64,000 nt of DNA. It comes from Actinomycetota bacterium. GTDB taxonomy: Bacteria > Actinomycetota > Actinomycetes > Actinomycetales > Microbacteriaceae. Position numbers and translations under genes: made by a program. Below the pieces are notes generated by a model that worked only from the letters and a program-made list of their open reading frames with translations, made no database searches and was not told where the DNA came from. Shown in pieces: positions 10,429 through 19,709 of this stretch; the first letter of the stretch is position 1; each line of letters opens with the position of its first letter. Location: the NCBI GenBank assembly GCA_947449765.1, contig CANFSP010000001.1:496001-560000 (forward strand), written 5' to 3'.

Positions 10429-13284
10429 CTAGCTACCTGGTGGTAGTGGAGGGAGGGTGGACGATGATGGGGGAATCGGCGGCAGGTTTCCGCTGCCCGG
10501 TGGTGTGCCCGGAGCAACCGGCGCTCCAGCGCCGGGAATCGGTGGCAGGACCGTGTTCGCCTGGCCAGTCGTCGTCGTGCTGCCGCCGCTGGAACCACCC
10601 GATGGCTTCGGGCGACTTACTGGGCGTGCCTTGAGTGCGGTGACAATCGACTTGAGTGCCGAAGACGGTTTTGCCTCGGCGGCCACCTTGACGAGACGCT
10701 TCACGGCGGCCTGCCGACCACCGGTTCCCATTCCGTCAAAAATGATGAGCTTGGCCGGGATGCCGCTGCCGGTTAAGACCGTTGGCGCGCTTGGTTGTGG
10801 TGGCAGCCCCGGCAGTGGGGGCAGTTCGGCGGTCTGTGCCGGGGTCGGATCAACCAGCGAACTGAGATCTGATTCTCGAATCACGAGCACCCAGACCTGG
10901 CTGACAATGCCAGAGAAGGAGGCGACCGAACCGGTTTTGTACCGAGCCGTCAGGTGCGCCGCTCCGCTGTTCTTGGTAATAAGCGCCGTTCCCGGTGGTG
11001 CAACGATGTCAAAGTGTGATTCACGGAACGGCCAACGAGAAATCCGAGCGACGAAGGTGCCCAGGTCAGGTTCAAAAATTCGACGGGAGTCGTTGCGTTG
11101 TGGAGTGAGTTTCACGCTTTCTTGAGGGCTCGGCAGAGTCGTGAGTTCGATAAATGCGAGCGATCCGGGCGTCGGCGCCACCATGATCTGGTCGTTATCA
11201 GGAGAAATTTGGGCATCCAACGTCATACGGGTGACATTTCCGTACTGCACTTTCGTCGTCGCGAAGTTCACCCAGTAGAGAAGGGCGAGCGGTAGCAACA
11301 TCCCGAGCAGAATGAGGGCGAGGATGAGCGGCCAGAACACTACCGCACTGATGTTGTGGGTGCTCACGAAGGAGAGAGGGAGTTCTCGGGTGAACTCGGC
11401 GTTCGTCGAGGATTTGAGGACAAATCCCGTGCTTGCCTTGACGAGGCTGTTGGCCACGGTGGGGTTGGTTGCCGAGATGGTGAGGTTGTGGGTTTCGCCC
11501 GATTTGAGGGTGATACACGATGGGGCAGCGGCCCCATCAGCGGTGGTCAGGGACCACACCCACTTGTCGGTTCGGGTCGAGTCGGTGTCCGAAATGATCG
11601 TTGGTGAGAATGAGCCGTTCGGCAAACACACTTCGCCAACCGCTCCCGAATTTTTGGGTCCGAGGAGTGTGACCACTCCCGTAGCCGGTGTTCCCCTACC
11701 TCGGAGTTCAGAGAGTTTGATGCTTGATTGTTGGATGCTCGGATAATCACCAGGCACCCCCACAGAAATATCGACACTCTTTTGCACCTGAATGAGGTTT
11801 TGCTTGTGCGCCACGGTGCGAACATCCGTCACCACAGCACGGAAGGTGACCGCAGGTGTTTGCCCGGTGGCCTGATACGTGACGGAAAAATGTCCGTCCG
11901 GTGTCGCGGTATGCGCAAGCGGTGTGAACACACCATCTCGACCTACGGTTCCCACCGCAAGGGTGTACGAATAGTCGGAGAGTGCAAGAACATCCGGGCG
12001 CAGCACGCCAATTGTTCCGGAAACGGTGGCCGGGGTTGAGTCAGCGACGAGTGTCACGTTCTTGTCGAGAGCGAGGGTCAATCCGCCGTACAACAAGAGC
12101 GTCGCCCCGGCTGGATCGATTCCCGTTACCTTCCAGGTGCCAAAATCAGCACGGCTGGATGGAGTGCAGTTGAGCTGAACTGTGCCGGTGAGTCCGGTCG
12201 ATCGACACTGCTGATCATTTTGATCCAAGGCGACGGCCCCCTGTGGCCCGGTGAGCTGAACGCTGGCAACGTCACCACTCGAGACGATCTGGAAGGAATT
12301 GACGCCAGGATCGATGGTGAAGGTTCCATCCGCCGCAATCTGGGCTGGTTGACCGCCACCGATCAGTCCGCTTAGCTGCATGAACACCAGCGCCAGATCA
12401 GTCGTTGTCTCGGCGTGAATGAATGCCCCGGCCGTTTGCTCGGGAGAGAGTCCGCCACCACAGGTTATTTGGCCCCCGCCGTAGGTGCCCGTTCCCTCGA
12501 TGAGGGGCTGCATCAGCGGTTGGTACTTGGCCCACACGTCAGTTTGTGTTTTGGGATTTGAATAGAGCACACCGAAAACCGACACATTTGCTTGGCGGAG
12601 CTCGCCAAACGTTCCAATCCCTGACTGAGGGTTGACGCCATCGACGGGAGCGCCACATAAATCAGCAACCGCCTGCATGGTTTTTGATTCGTCATTGTTG
12701 ATGTTGATTCCACCGTCGGTAAACCACACGATTGCCGAACAGCCGGTCTGTTGAGAATTCTGTTGGATGAGCTCGGACTGTGCTCCTTCGAGCGCCAGCT
12801 TCCAGTTGGTCGACCCCATGTCAGGTTGGTTACGAATGGTTTGCGCGAGCAAATCACCTTGTTGGATGGCGTTGTCCGTTGTGAGCGCGGTCCAGTCGAT
12901 GCGATTTTCAAAGAATTGACCGAAGAATCCGGTTGCGTAGTTGACCCGGACCTCCTGCGAGCCCTGGGGCGCGCTGAGTTGAGAGAGCTGAATCAGGCTG
13001 TTGCGCAGAATATCAGCGCGCTGAAAATCTGGATCCGTGCCGTCTTTGTCCGCAAAAAGTGAACCCGATGCGTCGACTAAGTAGTACACGTTGAGGACGG
13101 CTTCTTGGCCCTCGGGTGTGTGCGCGATACACGTGCGCAAGTCTTCGACGGCTCGTTTCCCGGTTGGGGACAAGAGATTATCGGCATTCGGCGTTGCTGA
13201 CGCGAGAGACCCCAGCCCGAGGAGTCCCACCATCACAGTGCTAGCGACCGCGACCGCAGCGCCCATCAGCGTCTTTTTTCGCAT
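10429..13284 (-). CDS. Exported, membrane-anchored von Willebrand factor A domain protein
   Basis: About 951 aa from the ATG at 13284, chosen because it overlaps the upstream stop as TGATG; an in-frame ATG lies 15 bases further upstream. A signal peptide starts MRKKTLMGAAVAVAST. A VWA domain follows, with MIDAS residues DASGS near the start and a later WFTDGG strand. A beta-rich middle resembles Ig-like modules. One strong TM helix comes next (starting near VVFWPLILALILLGMLLPLA, roughly residue 650), then a cytosolic domain and a Pro/Gly-rich tail. The VWA domain should lie outside the membrane and the tail inside, where it could meet the tubulin-like protein. VWA domains usually bind metal and protein ligands; the ligand is unknown. 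Confidence 0.82.
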   Translation of the reverse strand: MRKKTLMGAAVAVASTVMVGLLGLGSLASATPNADNLLSPTGKRAVEDLRTCIAHTPEGQEAVLNVYYLVDASGSLFADKDGTDPDFQRADILRNSLIQLSQLSAPQGSQEVRVNYATGFFGQFFENRIDWTALTTDNAIQQGDLLAQTIRNQPDMGSTNWKLALEGAQSELIQQNSQQTGCSAIVWFTDGGININNDESKTMQAVADLCGAPVDGVNPQSGIGTFGELRQANVSVFGVLYSNPKTQTDVWAKYQPLMQPLIEGTGTYGGGQITCGGGLSPEQTAGAFIHAETTTDLALVFMQLSGLIGGGQPAQIAADGTFTIDPGVNSFQIVSSGDVASVQLTGPQGAVALDQNDQQCRSTGLTGTVQLNCTPSSRADFGTWKVTGIDPAGATLLLYGGLTLALDKNVTLVADSTPATVSGTIGVLRPDVLALSDYSYTLAVGTVGRDGVFTPLAHTATPDGHFSVTYQATGQTPAVTFRAVVTDVRTVAHKQNLIQVQKSVDISVGVPGDYPSIQQSSIKLSELRGRGTPATGVVTLLGPKNSGAVGEVCLPNGSFSPTIISDTDSTRTDKWVWSLTTADGAAAPSCITLKSGETHNLTISATNPTVANSLVKASTGFVLKSSTNAEFTRELPLSFVSTHNISAVVFWPLILALILLGMLLPLALLYWVNFATTKVQYGNVTRMTLDAQISPDNDQIMVAPTPGSLAFIELTTLPSPQESVKLTPQRNDSRRIFEPDLGTFVARISRWPFRESHFDIVAPPGTALITKNSGAAHLTARYKTGSVASFSGIVSQVWVLVIRESDLSSLVDPTPAQTAELPPLPGLPPQPSAPTVLTGSGIPAKLIIFDGMGTGGRQAAVKRLVKVAAEAKPSSALKSIVTALKARPVSRPKPSGGSSGGSTTTTGQANTVLPPIPGAGAPVAPGTPPGSGNLPPIPPSSSTLPPLPPGS

Positions 13285-13691
13285 CACTGGAGGCCCCACA
13301 AGTCGCTAAGCTGCTCTGCCCAAATGGTGGCTAGGGAGTAGAGGTGAATGATTGCCACGACAAATCCGGCAAAGACGAGAACTCGAAGGAATGTGCTCTG
13401 TTTGGGAGCCATGACGAAGTTGGGATTTTTCATGCCTTTGCGTTGTGCGACGACATCCCAACCCACGAGCAGAGTGAGTGTAAAGCCTGAGAGGAGATAT
13501 CCGATCAGCCCGAAAACCACGTTGTTCCAGGTGACGAGCAGCAGAGCGGCACCCACGACGAACGCGATGATTCCAAAGATAAGGGGTAGTCGCGATGCTC
13601 GACCTGCATCCCCTGTGTCGCTCCACGCAGTTTCTGGCGCGACCGATGCTGGGCCGGGCGAGGCGATGGGGGGAGGTGGAGTGGACATCAC
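13284..13691 (-). CDS. Small multi-pass membrane protein of unknown function
   Basis: 135 aa with three hydrophobic segments (about residues 33-52, 55-75 and 100-122) after a Pro-rich N-terminus. No family recognised. Its stop overlaps the VWA start by one base (TGATG), so the two are probably translated in tandem. It may help assemble or anchor the VWA protein, by position only. Confidence 0.75.
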   Translation of the reverse strand: MMSTPPPPIASPGPASVAPETAWSDTGDAGRASRLPLIFGIIAFVVGAALLLVTWNNVVFGLIGYLLSGFTLTLLVGWDVVAQRKGMKNPNFVMAPKQSTFLRVLVFAGFVVAIIHLYSLATIWAEQLSDLWGLQ

Positions 13692-13710
13692 TGGCCTTCT
13701 CTCGTCGGAT

Positions 13711-14310
13711 TCAGATACTCGAGTTACTCGATCCCATCTCTGACTTGGGGTTGTCAGCGTGCAGCTGATGTGCCTTTATCGCGCGCATGTCCGAAATGTA
13801 ATCCATGATCGCGAACATCACCCCGGAGACAACAAACGTCAAGTGGATGATGATGCGCCAGAACAGTGAGGTCGGAAAGCCTTCGGTTTCGTGTGTGCCT
13901 AGCTCGACGAAGTTGGCCAGCAATTCGATGACGGAAATGGCAACGAGTGAGCCGATGAGCTTGATCTTCAGTCCGGAGAAGTCGACCGCTCCCATCCAGC
14001 CGGGACGGTCGACACTTTCTTTCGCGACGTCAATCTTTGAGACAAAGTTTTCATATCCGGCGAACAACACGATGAGGATGAGGTTCGCTAGCAGAACGAG
14101 ATCGAGAAGTCCCAACAGGTCCAGAATGAACTGTCCGTGGTCTGCCTCGCTCGCGGGATTGATGATGTGAATCACAAGAAGCCCCACGTCCCAGACGAAC
14201 TTACCCATCAAGACGAAGAGTACGACAATCAGACCGACATACATCGGCGCCAAAAGCCACCGCGCCCAGAATATAAATTTCTCGACGTGGTCTTGAACGC
14301 GAATCCCCAT
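13711..14310 (-). CDS. YqhA-like (UPF0114) inner-membrane protein
   Basis: 199 aa. Hydrophobic segments near residues 15-40, 65-85, 115-135 and 148-168. The stretch with WARWLLAPMYVGLI, ILDLLGLLDLVLLANLILIV and YENFVSK matches the UPF0114/YqhA family. Its function is not established. It is the second gene of the minus-strand cluster after the channel gene, and co-occurrence with a channel hints at ion or potential homeostasis (inference). Confidence 0.8.
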   Translation of the reverse strand: MGIRVQDHVEKFIFWARWLLAPMYVGLIVVLFVLMGKFVWDVGLLVIHIINPASEADHGQFILDLLGLLDLVLLANLILIVLFAGYENFVSKIDVAKESVDRPGWMGAVDFSGLKIKLIGSLVAISVIELLANFVELGTHETEGFPTSLFWRIIIHLTFVVSGVMFAIMDYISDMRAIKAHQLHADNPKSEMGSSNSSI

Positions 14311-14379
14311 AAGTGCCCCCTACTGAACGACTTTCAACTTATAGGAAAACCACGTCGCTTGTCACTTCGAAAATTAATC

Positions 14380-16260
14380 TCATCGTTCAGCTAGGACGAT
14401 GACACCATCCTCAGAAATTGGAGTCCACGTGTTTGATTTCGTGGGGTTGAGGGTGACGACCCTGTGCGCGGAAAAGTCTTCGAGCGGGTGAGGGCGGTAG
14501 AGACCGATTACCGTCTCGTTCCTCCCCAATCCAGTCGCATACAGAGACGCCACGTCCGTCTGCACCCCAAGTTCGCAGTAGTCACTCGCCGGGCGGATGT
14601 AAATTTCGCTCCCCGTGCTGGAGAACAGCTCGTTGAAGACATCACTCAAGTGGAAGTTGACGGCGACCTGAGCCAGCATGAGGCTGACCAGCTTGTCGCT
14701 GACGATAAAGTCATCGTCCCGAGCGACTTCGGCTATTTCTCTGTTTTTATCGTCGAGCATTTCGCTCACGATGTTGAGTGGCAGGTTTTGCTCTTCCGCT
14801 AATTTTCTCAGGTGCACCAGCGTAATCAGTGTCGTTGCATCAGCTTCGGTCGCGGCCAGGGTGTCACGGTTGGAGACGACGGAAATGTGATCGAACTGCT
14901 CAAGCGAGAGCCCCTCAAGGGTTGCCTTGTGCGTTTGATTCCCCGTTACAACGGTGAGTGAAATATTTCTGAGTTCGGGCAACGCCACGTCGGTCTGGTT
15001 GTTCAGCAGAACGACCGATGACCCCCGGGCCAAATATTTATCAAGCTCGCGAAGCATGAATGGAACGCTGCTGTTAAATCCGATGAGCAGGGCTTTTTCT
15101 GGTTTTCGCCACGCGCGGTTTGTCAGAGCCGAGGGTGCGACGAGGCTCGCCACCGGGTGGCGTTCCGGAACAGCGTCGCGAGGGTTATCGGCAATAAAAA
15201 TCAGTGATTCGGCAGTGCTGATTTCGACGCTTGTGTGCGGATTCAGTTCCACCTGGGAATTTCGGACCAGCCCAATCAGGCTTGCACGAGAAAACTGCAT
15301 CACGGCGTGCCCGAACGTTGTGTGCTCAGTAAATGGGTTGGGAACGATGCACATCTCGTTTCCCTCGAAGTCAAGCAATTCCGTGACGATTGTGCTCAAC
15401 CCGCGCTGACGCAGTGTCTGAACGGTAATCCGGCTGATGACATCATTCGCGAGCACCCAGTGGCCGCTGTCTCCGGCAATCATGGTTGCCGTCTCCCGAT
15501 GCGTTTCACTCTGTATTTCGCCAACGAGCGACAGCTGTCGATCGTTGCGCCCCGAGTCGTTAACCAGCGCCAAGGTGCTCGACAGCACAGAAATATCGTT
15601 GTGTGATTCGTCTTGTTGCGAGAAGAGGATGATGCTTCGCGCCCCGAGGGCATTCACCAATTCAAGATCGCGTGGGTCTTTAGTGTCTCCTCGACGCACA
15701 ATCATGCGGGTCCGGTTTTTTGGGTGAACCAGCCGATCGAGGTTTCGTTCCAAATCCGTTTTGGAAACATCCGCAAGGATAACGATGGTGTTTTTTTCCT
15801 TGTTCTTGTTGGCGAGACAGAGCTCGCGGACCACCGGAATGAGTTTGGTGCTCCAGCCGAGAATGAGCACATGGTCTGATTCGAGGACCTTCGAACGCCC
15901 TTCCTGGAGTCTGTTCACCCTTTCGTTAAAGGCGTTGGAGACGACACTGATGAGTCCCGCGACGAGAACTAAACCGCCGAGCGTGACCACGAGCATGGCC
16001 AGCCTGAAACCAATCCCGGTATCTTGGCCCATCGTGCCCGGGTCGAGTGTTCGCAGGAGGCTGGCCCAGAAGGCTTCAGCAAAATCGACGTCTTTATCCT
16101 CGGGGTTGAGGTCAAGAATTGTCACGACGGTGGCCATCACTGTCACAAACAAGAGGCTGGTAAGTCCGAGCCAGCCGATAAGTGCCAGGAGACCCTTCGA
16201 CATGGTTTTGTCGAAGCCGTAGCGCATCTGATCGGCTAAGCGATTCTTCTTCCCGCCCAC
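14380..16260 (-). CDS. CASTOR/POLLUX-like ion channel with RCK/TrkA-N-type domains
   Basis: 626 aa. TM helix at about residues 22-46, a re-entrant pore-like segment (FWASLLRTLDPGTMG) and a second TM helix (about 85-108). These are followed by two cytosolic RCK-like Rossmann repeats beginning DHVLILGWSTKLIPVVREL and KALLIGFNSSVPFMLRELD. This is the architecture of CASTOR/POLLUX-type channels. It is the promoter-proximal gene of the seven-gene minus-strand cluster and diverges from the TPR gene across 120 bases. Ion and ligand cannot be read from the sequence. Its co-transcription with VWA and tubulin-like genes is unusual. Confidence 0.85.
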   Translation of the reverse strand: MGGKKNRLADQMRYGFDKTMSKGLLALIGWLGLTSLLFVTVMATVVTILDLNPEDKDVDFAEAFWASLLRTLDPGTMGQDTGIGFRLAMLVVTLGGLVLVAGLISVVSNAFNERVNRLQEGRSKVLESDHVLILGWSTKLIPVVRELCLANKNKEKNTIVILADVSKTDLERNLDRLVHPKNRTRMIVRRGDTKDPRDLELVNALGARSIILFSQQDESHNDISVLSSTLALVNDSGRNDRQLSLVGEIQSETHRETATMIAGDSGHWVLANDVISRITVQTLRQRGLSTIVTELLDFEGNEMCIVPNPFTEHTTFGHAVMQFSRASLIGLVRNSQVELNPHTSVEISTAESLIFIADNPRDAVPERHPVASLVAPSALTNRAWRKPEKALLIGFNSSVPFMLRELDKYLARGSSVVLLNNQTDVALPELRNISLTVVTGNQTHKATLEGLSLEQFDHISVVSNRDTLAATEADATTLITLVHLRKLAEEQNLPLNIVSEMLDDKNREIAEVARDDDFIVSDKLVSLMLAQVAVNFHLSDVFNELFSSTGSEIYIRPASDYCELGVQTDVASLYATGLGRNETVIGLYRPHPLEDFSAHRVVTLNPTKSNTWTPISEDGVIVLAER

Positions 16261-16380
16261 ATCGCGATACTAATTCATTCGCTCTCACCGATAAATAGGT
16301 CAGGTTGTGGCCTCGTTGTCCGAGGGTTGGGGTTCACTGTCTTGAGGCTTTAGGTGAAAGCCACTTAGACGGGGGTAGTT

Positions 16381-18024
16381 ATGGCGCGTGACAACGATGA
16401 CTCAAACCAGGGGGCGGACTCGTCCGATGGCTCTGGCGACGAGCGTGACATGCACAGACTCGGCGAAGAAGAATTGTGGAAGGTCACCCAGAGCGGTAAC
16501 CCGGCTGACCGGGCACACGCGTTTTCGGTACTGGGGATGAGGGCCTCGGAACGAGGTGACTTCGCCGCTGCCGCGGCGTTGCACGGGAGTGAAGTCATGG
16601 CAGCCCGCGAAATAGGACGTGATCGCGGGCTCGGTGCGGCTCTTTTTGTGCAGGGGATCGCGTTGAATGAGTGCGGTCGATTTGACGAAGCACTCGAAGT
16701 TCTCGAGGAGGCTCAGAGTATCTATCGAACGTGCGCGACTGAAGAGATGCTGGCAGACGCCACGCTCATGCGCGCTCGCGCACTCAAGGGACTCGACCGA
16801 ATCGACGATGCCGTCAGCGGATTCTTGAATGCGGCGGCCTTTTACGAGGCGAGCGAGCAACCTGACTGGCGCAATGTGTCGGCTGTCTATGAGGCGGCCG
16901 AGGCGCTGGTCGCAGCCGATCGAGTCGACGAATCGCTGAGCTACTACGAGGATGCGCAAAGCATTGCCATCGCGGTTCAAGATTCCTTTTGGCTCGCCCG
17001 AGTTCGCGATCAGCAGGGCAAGGCGTTTATTCGCACCGGTCTCATCGCTGAGGGGGTTAGCCTTTTTCGCGAAAACGTCACATTGGCCAAATTCCTGTCC
17101 CAACGCGACAAGCTGATGTACTCTCGCTATCGCTACGGTTGGGCCTTACTGGCCTGGGGAAAACCACAGAAAGCGCTTCGAGAAGTCGAAACGGCACGCA
17201 CCTTCTTTGTGGAGGAACACAATTACCGTCGTGTCGCGGACATCGACGAGGTTCGCGTCGGAGCCTACTTCCGCCTCGGCAAAACGAAAAAGGCACTGAA
17301 GGCTTCGCGCCGTGCTCTGGCTTATTACCGGTCTGTCGGCGATCACGAATCCGCAGTGAGCCATTTACTTGCTATCGCTGAGACTGAGTTAGGCGGCGCC
17401 AATCCGTCAGCCGGAGTGCAACGTTTGCGCTCTCTCGTCCTCGAATGTGACGAGCGCAAACTCTTTGAAACCTCGCGCATTGCGCGGCTGCGACTCGCGG
17501 AATTTTTCATTGGCAATGGCGACGTCAATTCTGCCGTTGAGGCCTTGAACAGCATTCCGACCGATCGCTGGGGGTCTCAGACGCTCAACCTCGCATCCCA
17601 CCTGGTAGTGATTGCCCGATGCGCGTTGGCTCGTCACAGTTACACGGAGGCCACAATGGTGGCTGAACGCGTGCTCGATCTGGCGTCTCGTGAGGTGTTG
17701 CACCTTCAAGCGGGCTGGGCTTTCGCGGTGCTGGCCGAACTACACGAAAGAAACGCTGATCGTCGTGCCGCCTCCGACGCCCGACGCGAATCTGTCGTCA
17801 GATTTCTTGCGGCTGAAGATACCGAATTGGCCTATGAGGCGGTTGCGTCGATATTGCCGAGCATCACACCAATTCAACACCCGATCGATCGACAAGCCGA
17901 GGGTCCCGAAGACATCGCTACCGGACCAGTGCCCACACTCGGTTCGCAAGAACCACGCGAGTCTCGTGAGTCTCGGCGGATGAGCAGCGATCGCGGTTCG
18001 AGTGAGAGTCCGCCTGAAAGTTAG
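16381..18024 (+). CDS. TPR-repeat protein (paralogue of the gene at 45824)
   Basis: 547 aa, almost wholly helical with many tetratricopeptide-like repeats (AL-x-x-A, GW-A-L patterns) and no TM segment. The C-terminus is an acidic, Ser/Arg-rich tail. It diverges from the channel gene and probably shares its regulatory region. It is clearly related to the 508-aa protein at 45824: both share the Y-x-x-YR-x-GW-x-L stretch, AD(I/V)D, WG near residue 390 and an ILP end. TPR proteins are usually docking platforms. The partner is unknown; the neighbouring membrane/tubulin-like apparatus is the obvious candidate. Confidence 0.8.
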   Translation: MARDNDDSNQGADSSDGSGDERDMHRLGEEELWKVTQSGNPADRAHAFSVLGMRASERGDFAAAAALHGSEVMAAREIGRDRGLGAALFVQGIALNECGRFDEALEVLEEAQSIYRTCATEEMLADATLMRARALKGLDRIDDAVSGFLNAAAFYEASEQPDWRNVSAVYEAAEALVAADRVDESLSYYEDAQSIAIAVQDSFWLARVRDQQGKAFIRTGLIAEGVSLFRENVTLAKFLSQRDKLMYSRYRYGWALLAWGKPQKALREVETARTFFVEEHNYRRVADIDEVRVGAYFRLGKTKKALKASRRALAYYRSVGDHESAVSHLLAIAETELGGANPSAGVQRLRSLVLECDERKLFETSRIARLRLAEFFIGNGDVNSAVEALNSIPTDRWGSQTLNLASHLVVIARCALARHSYTEATMVAERVLDLASREVLHLQAGWAFAVLAELHERNADRRAASDARRESVVRFLAAEDTELAYEAVASILPSITPIQHPIDRQAEGPEDIATGPVPTLGSQEPRESRESRRMSSDRGSSESPPES

Positions 18025-18072
18025 CGCCGGATCTCGGGTGGTGCAAACGAGCCGAACTATTTTCGAGACGAA

Positions 18073-18339
18073 CTATTTTTCGCGGTGCGGCATGAGTTCA
18101 CGCACCGAGACATTCAACGCGTGGGCGATGGCAAAGACGTTGGCCAGTGACGGAGAAAACCGAGAGTTTTCAATCCGACTAATCGTTTTGCGGTCCACAC
18201 CTGCCGTTTCGGCAAGCTCGTTTTGGGTATAGCCGCGCTCTTGGCGTGCGTGACGCACGCGCATCCCAAAGTCTCGTAGAGCCTGGTCCTGCTCTTCTCG
18301 GCTCATCGTTGAGCGATTGGGGGTCTCCGCCGGAGTCAT
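18073..18339 (-). CDS. XRE-family HTH transcriptional regulator
   Basis: 88 aa. A single Cro/C1-type helix-turn-helix covers about residues 25-80, with QERGYTQNELAETAGVDRKTISRIENSR as its core (recognition helix around DRKTISRIE). There is no sensor domain. The 3' end faces the TPR gene. A perfect 7-bp palindrome lies 15 bases upstream of the start, a plausible autoregulatory operator. It may control the accessory cluster beside it, by position only. Confidence 0.88.
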   Translation of the reverse strand: MTPAETPNRSTMSREEQDQALRDFGMRVRHARQERGYTQNELAETAGVDRKTISRIENSRFSPSLANVFAIAHALNVSVRELMPHREK

Positions 18340-18354
18340 GGTTTCCTCTGGTTA

Positions 18355-18371
18355 ATGCCTCACCGAGGCAT
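18355..18371. promoter_or_regulatory. Palindrome upstream of the XRE gene (possible operator)
   Basis: ATGCCTC-ACC-GAGGCAT, a perfect 7-bp inverted repeat 15 bases 5' of the regulator start. Either an operator for self-control or a small hairpin in the leader. Confidence 0.4.
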
Positions 18372-18465
18372 GCCGTGTGATGCAACCCCCACATCTGCGT
18401 CAATAGTACGCACACCAACAATTCTGAAACCGTGAATTTCGTGAGTCAGTCGTGGTACAGCTTTT

Positions 18466-19095
18466 CTAGCCCACGGCAACGGCCCGCAGTACGCGAAATC
18501 CTTTGTAGGTGTCCACGCGCTCGATCCGGTGGCTTTTCACGAATTCTGTGGCCAGCCACTTCTCAAAAGAATCGGCACCGAGGTGCTTCGCGATGACAAT
18601 CCACGCCTGACCGCCGGGGTTGAGTCGAGGAAGCCACTGGCGCATGATCGCGTGTAGGGCCTCTTTTCCGATTCGAATGGGTGGATTCGTCCAGATCGCG
18701 TCAAATCTGACCGCGGGGTCCATCTTGTCGGGAGTGGATGCCACAATGTTCGGGCATCCCAGGCGTTCGGCATTGCGTCGTGTGAGTTCGAGGGAGCGCT
18801 GGTTGATGTCGATTGCGAATACGCGCGCGGTCGGTGACTCGAGGGCCATGGTCAGCGCCAGCGGACCCCAACCGCACCCTAGGTCGAGCAGGTTTCCGTT
18901 CGGGGGAGCCGCATCCACAAAGCGAAGCAAAGCTGCTGTGCCTGCGTCAATGTGCTCCGGGCTGAACACTCCTCCGGCCGTTTCGACTCGGTATTCCGTG
19001 CCGCCCAGCTCCACGGCGATTTCTCTCGACTCAAATGCACCCGATGGTTCGGCCGAGAAATAGTGCTCTAGCGGCTCGTCGGGCGCATCACTCAT
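18466..19095 (-). CDS. RsmC-like class I SAM methyltransferase
   Basis: 209 aa. SAM-binding motif I is LDLGCGWGPLALTMA, and the substrate motif NPPI (in IWTNPPIRIGKEA) is typical of N-methyltransferases acting on guanine, as in RsmC (16S rRNA m2G1207). The protein is the short single-domain form common in actinobacteria. It sits between the accessory block and hflX, a usual place for this gene in the family. The exact rRNA target is not provable here. Confidence 0.88.
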   Translation of the reverse strand: MSDAPDEPLEHYFSAEPSGAFESREIAVELGGTEYRVETAGGVFSPEHIDAGTAALLRFVDAAPPNGNLLDLGCGWGPLALTMALESPTARVFAIDINQRSLELTRRNAERLGCPNIVASTPDKMDPAVRFDAIWTNPPIRIGKEALHAIMRQWLPRLNPGGQAWIVIAKHLGADSFEKWLATEFVKSHRIERVDTYKGFRVLRAVAVG

Positions 19096-19104
19096 AGCTC
19101 AACT

Positions 19105-19614
19105 TTAGGCGCCGGGGTGACTGGTAGGAGCGTCCCCACCTGCAAGCGAGCGAAGTTGCTGTTTACAGGCCACGGATGGTCGCACACCCGCATCCAATTT
19201 CGTGATGAAACCGCTCCACTGCTCGGCTCGAAGTCGACTCGCCGGTACCGCGCGCGAATGTGTGTGTACGCAACCTGGATTCGCGCAGTTGTCGCTCTCT
19301 GCTTGTGCGCTCAGTGAGTCGAGTTCCCGTGAGCCGTCGACGAAAATTCTCCGGATGCTGAGGTGGTTGAGTTCCCCTCGTTCCCGGGCTTGCGCCACCA
19401 GAAAACGCAAACACATGTACAGGTGTGGTGTAAACCCGGCTTGGCGCCAGGCGCAGATCTCATTTCGCCACACCGTGTGAGTGGTCGGCCTGCCGTGCCT
19501 GAGGGCGTCCTGTGTGCCCAGCATCCCCAGCACACCGAGGAAAACCGGCGGATGGTCGAGAAAAACCTGGGTCCACGCGCGCTGCTCCTCGAGCGGGATG
19601 TCATCCCAGATCAT
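19105..19614 (-). CDS. Conserved-looking protein of unknown function under a structured leader
   Basis: 169 aa. No family recognised. It begins MIWDDIPLEEQRAW, is rich in Trp/Arg/His, and has a CANPGCVHTH stretch near residue 110 that could bind metal. No TM segment or signal peptide. Its ATG overlaps the stop of a 32-codon reading frame (ATGA), so translation should depend on that frame and on the leader upstream of it. Codon use and a clean start support a real gene; the function is open. Confidence 0.65.
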   Translation of the reverse strand: MIWDDIPLEEQRAWTQVFLDHPPVFLGVLGMLGTQDALRHGRPTTHTVWRNEICAWRQAGFTPHLYMCLRFLVAQARERGELNHLSIRRIFVDGSRELDSLSAQAESDNCANPGCVHTHSRAVPASRLRAEQWSGFITKLDAGVRPSVACKQQLRSLAGGDAPTSHPGA

Positions 19615-19709
19615 GCCGCCACCGCCTCCTGCTCGGCGGATTGTGCTCCGTGTCGGATTCGAGCCTCACGCTCACGGTCACGAGCCTCAAAATATTCATC
19701 GTTTGGCAT
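19611..19709 (-). CDS. 32-residue coupled small ORF in the leader
   Basis: Encodes a 32-aa peptide starting MPNDEYFEARDRERE and ending EAVAA. Its TGA overlaps the ATG of the 169-aa gene by 4 bases. An AAAGGGG ribosome site lies about 11 bases upstream and is inside a hairpin (see the leader). It may be a small protein or a leader peptide that couples translation. It is charged, without hydrophobic or repeated regulatory codons, so a classic attenuation peptide is less likely. Confidence 0.5.
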   Translation of the reverse strand: MPNDEYFEARDREREARIRHGAQSAEQEAVAA

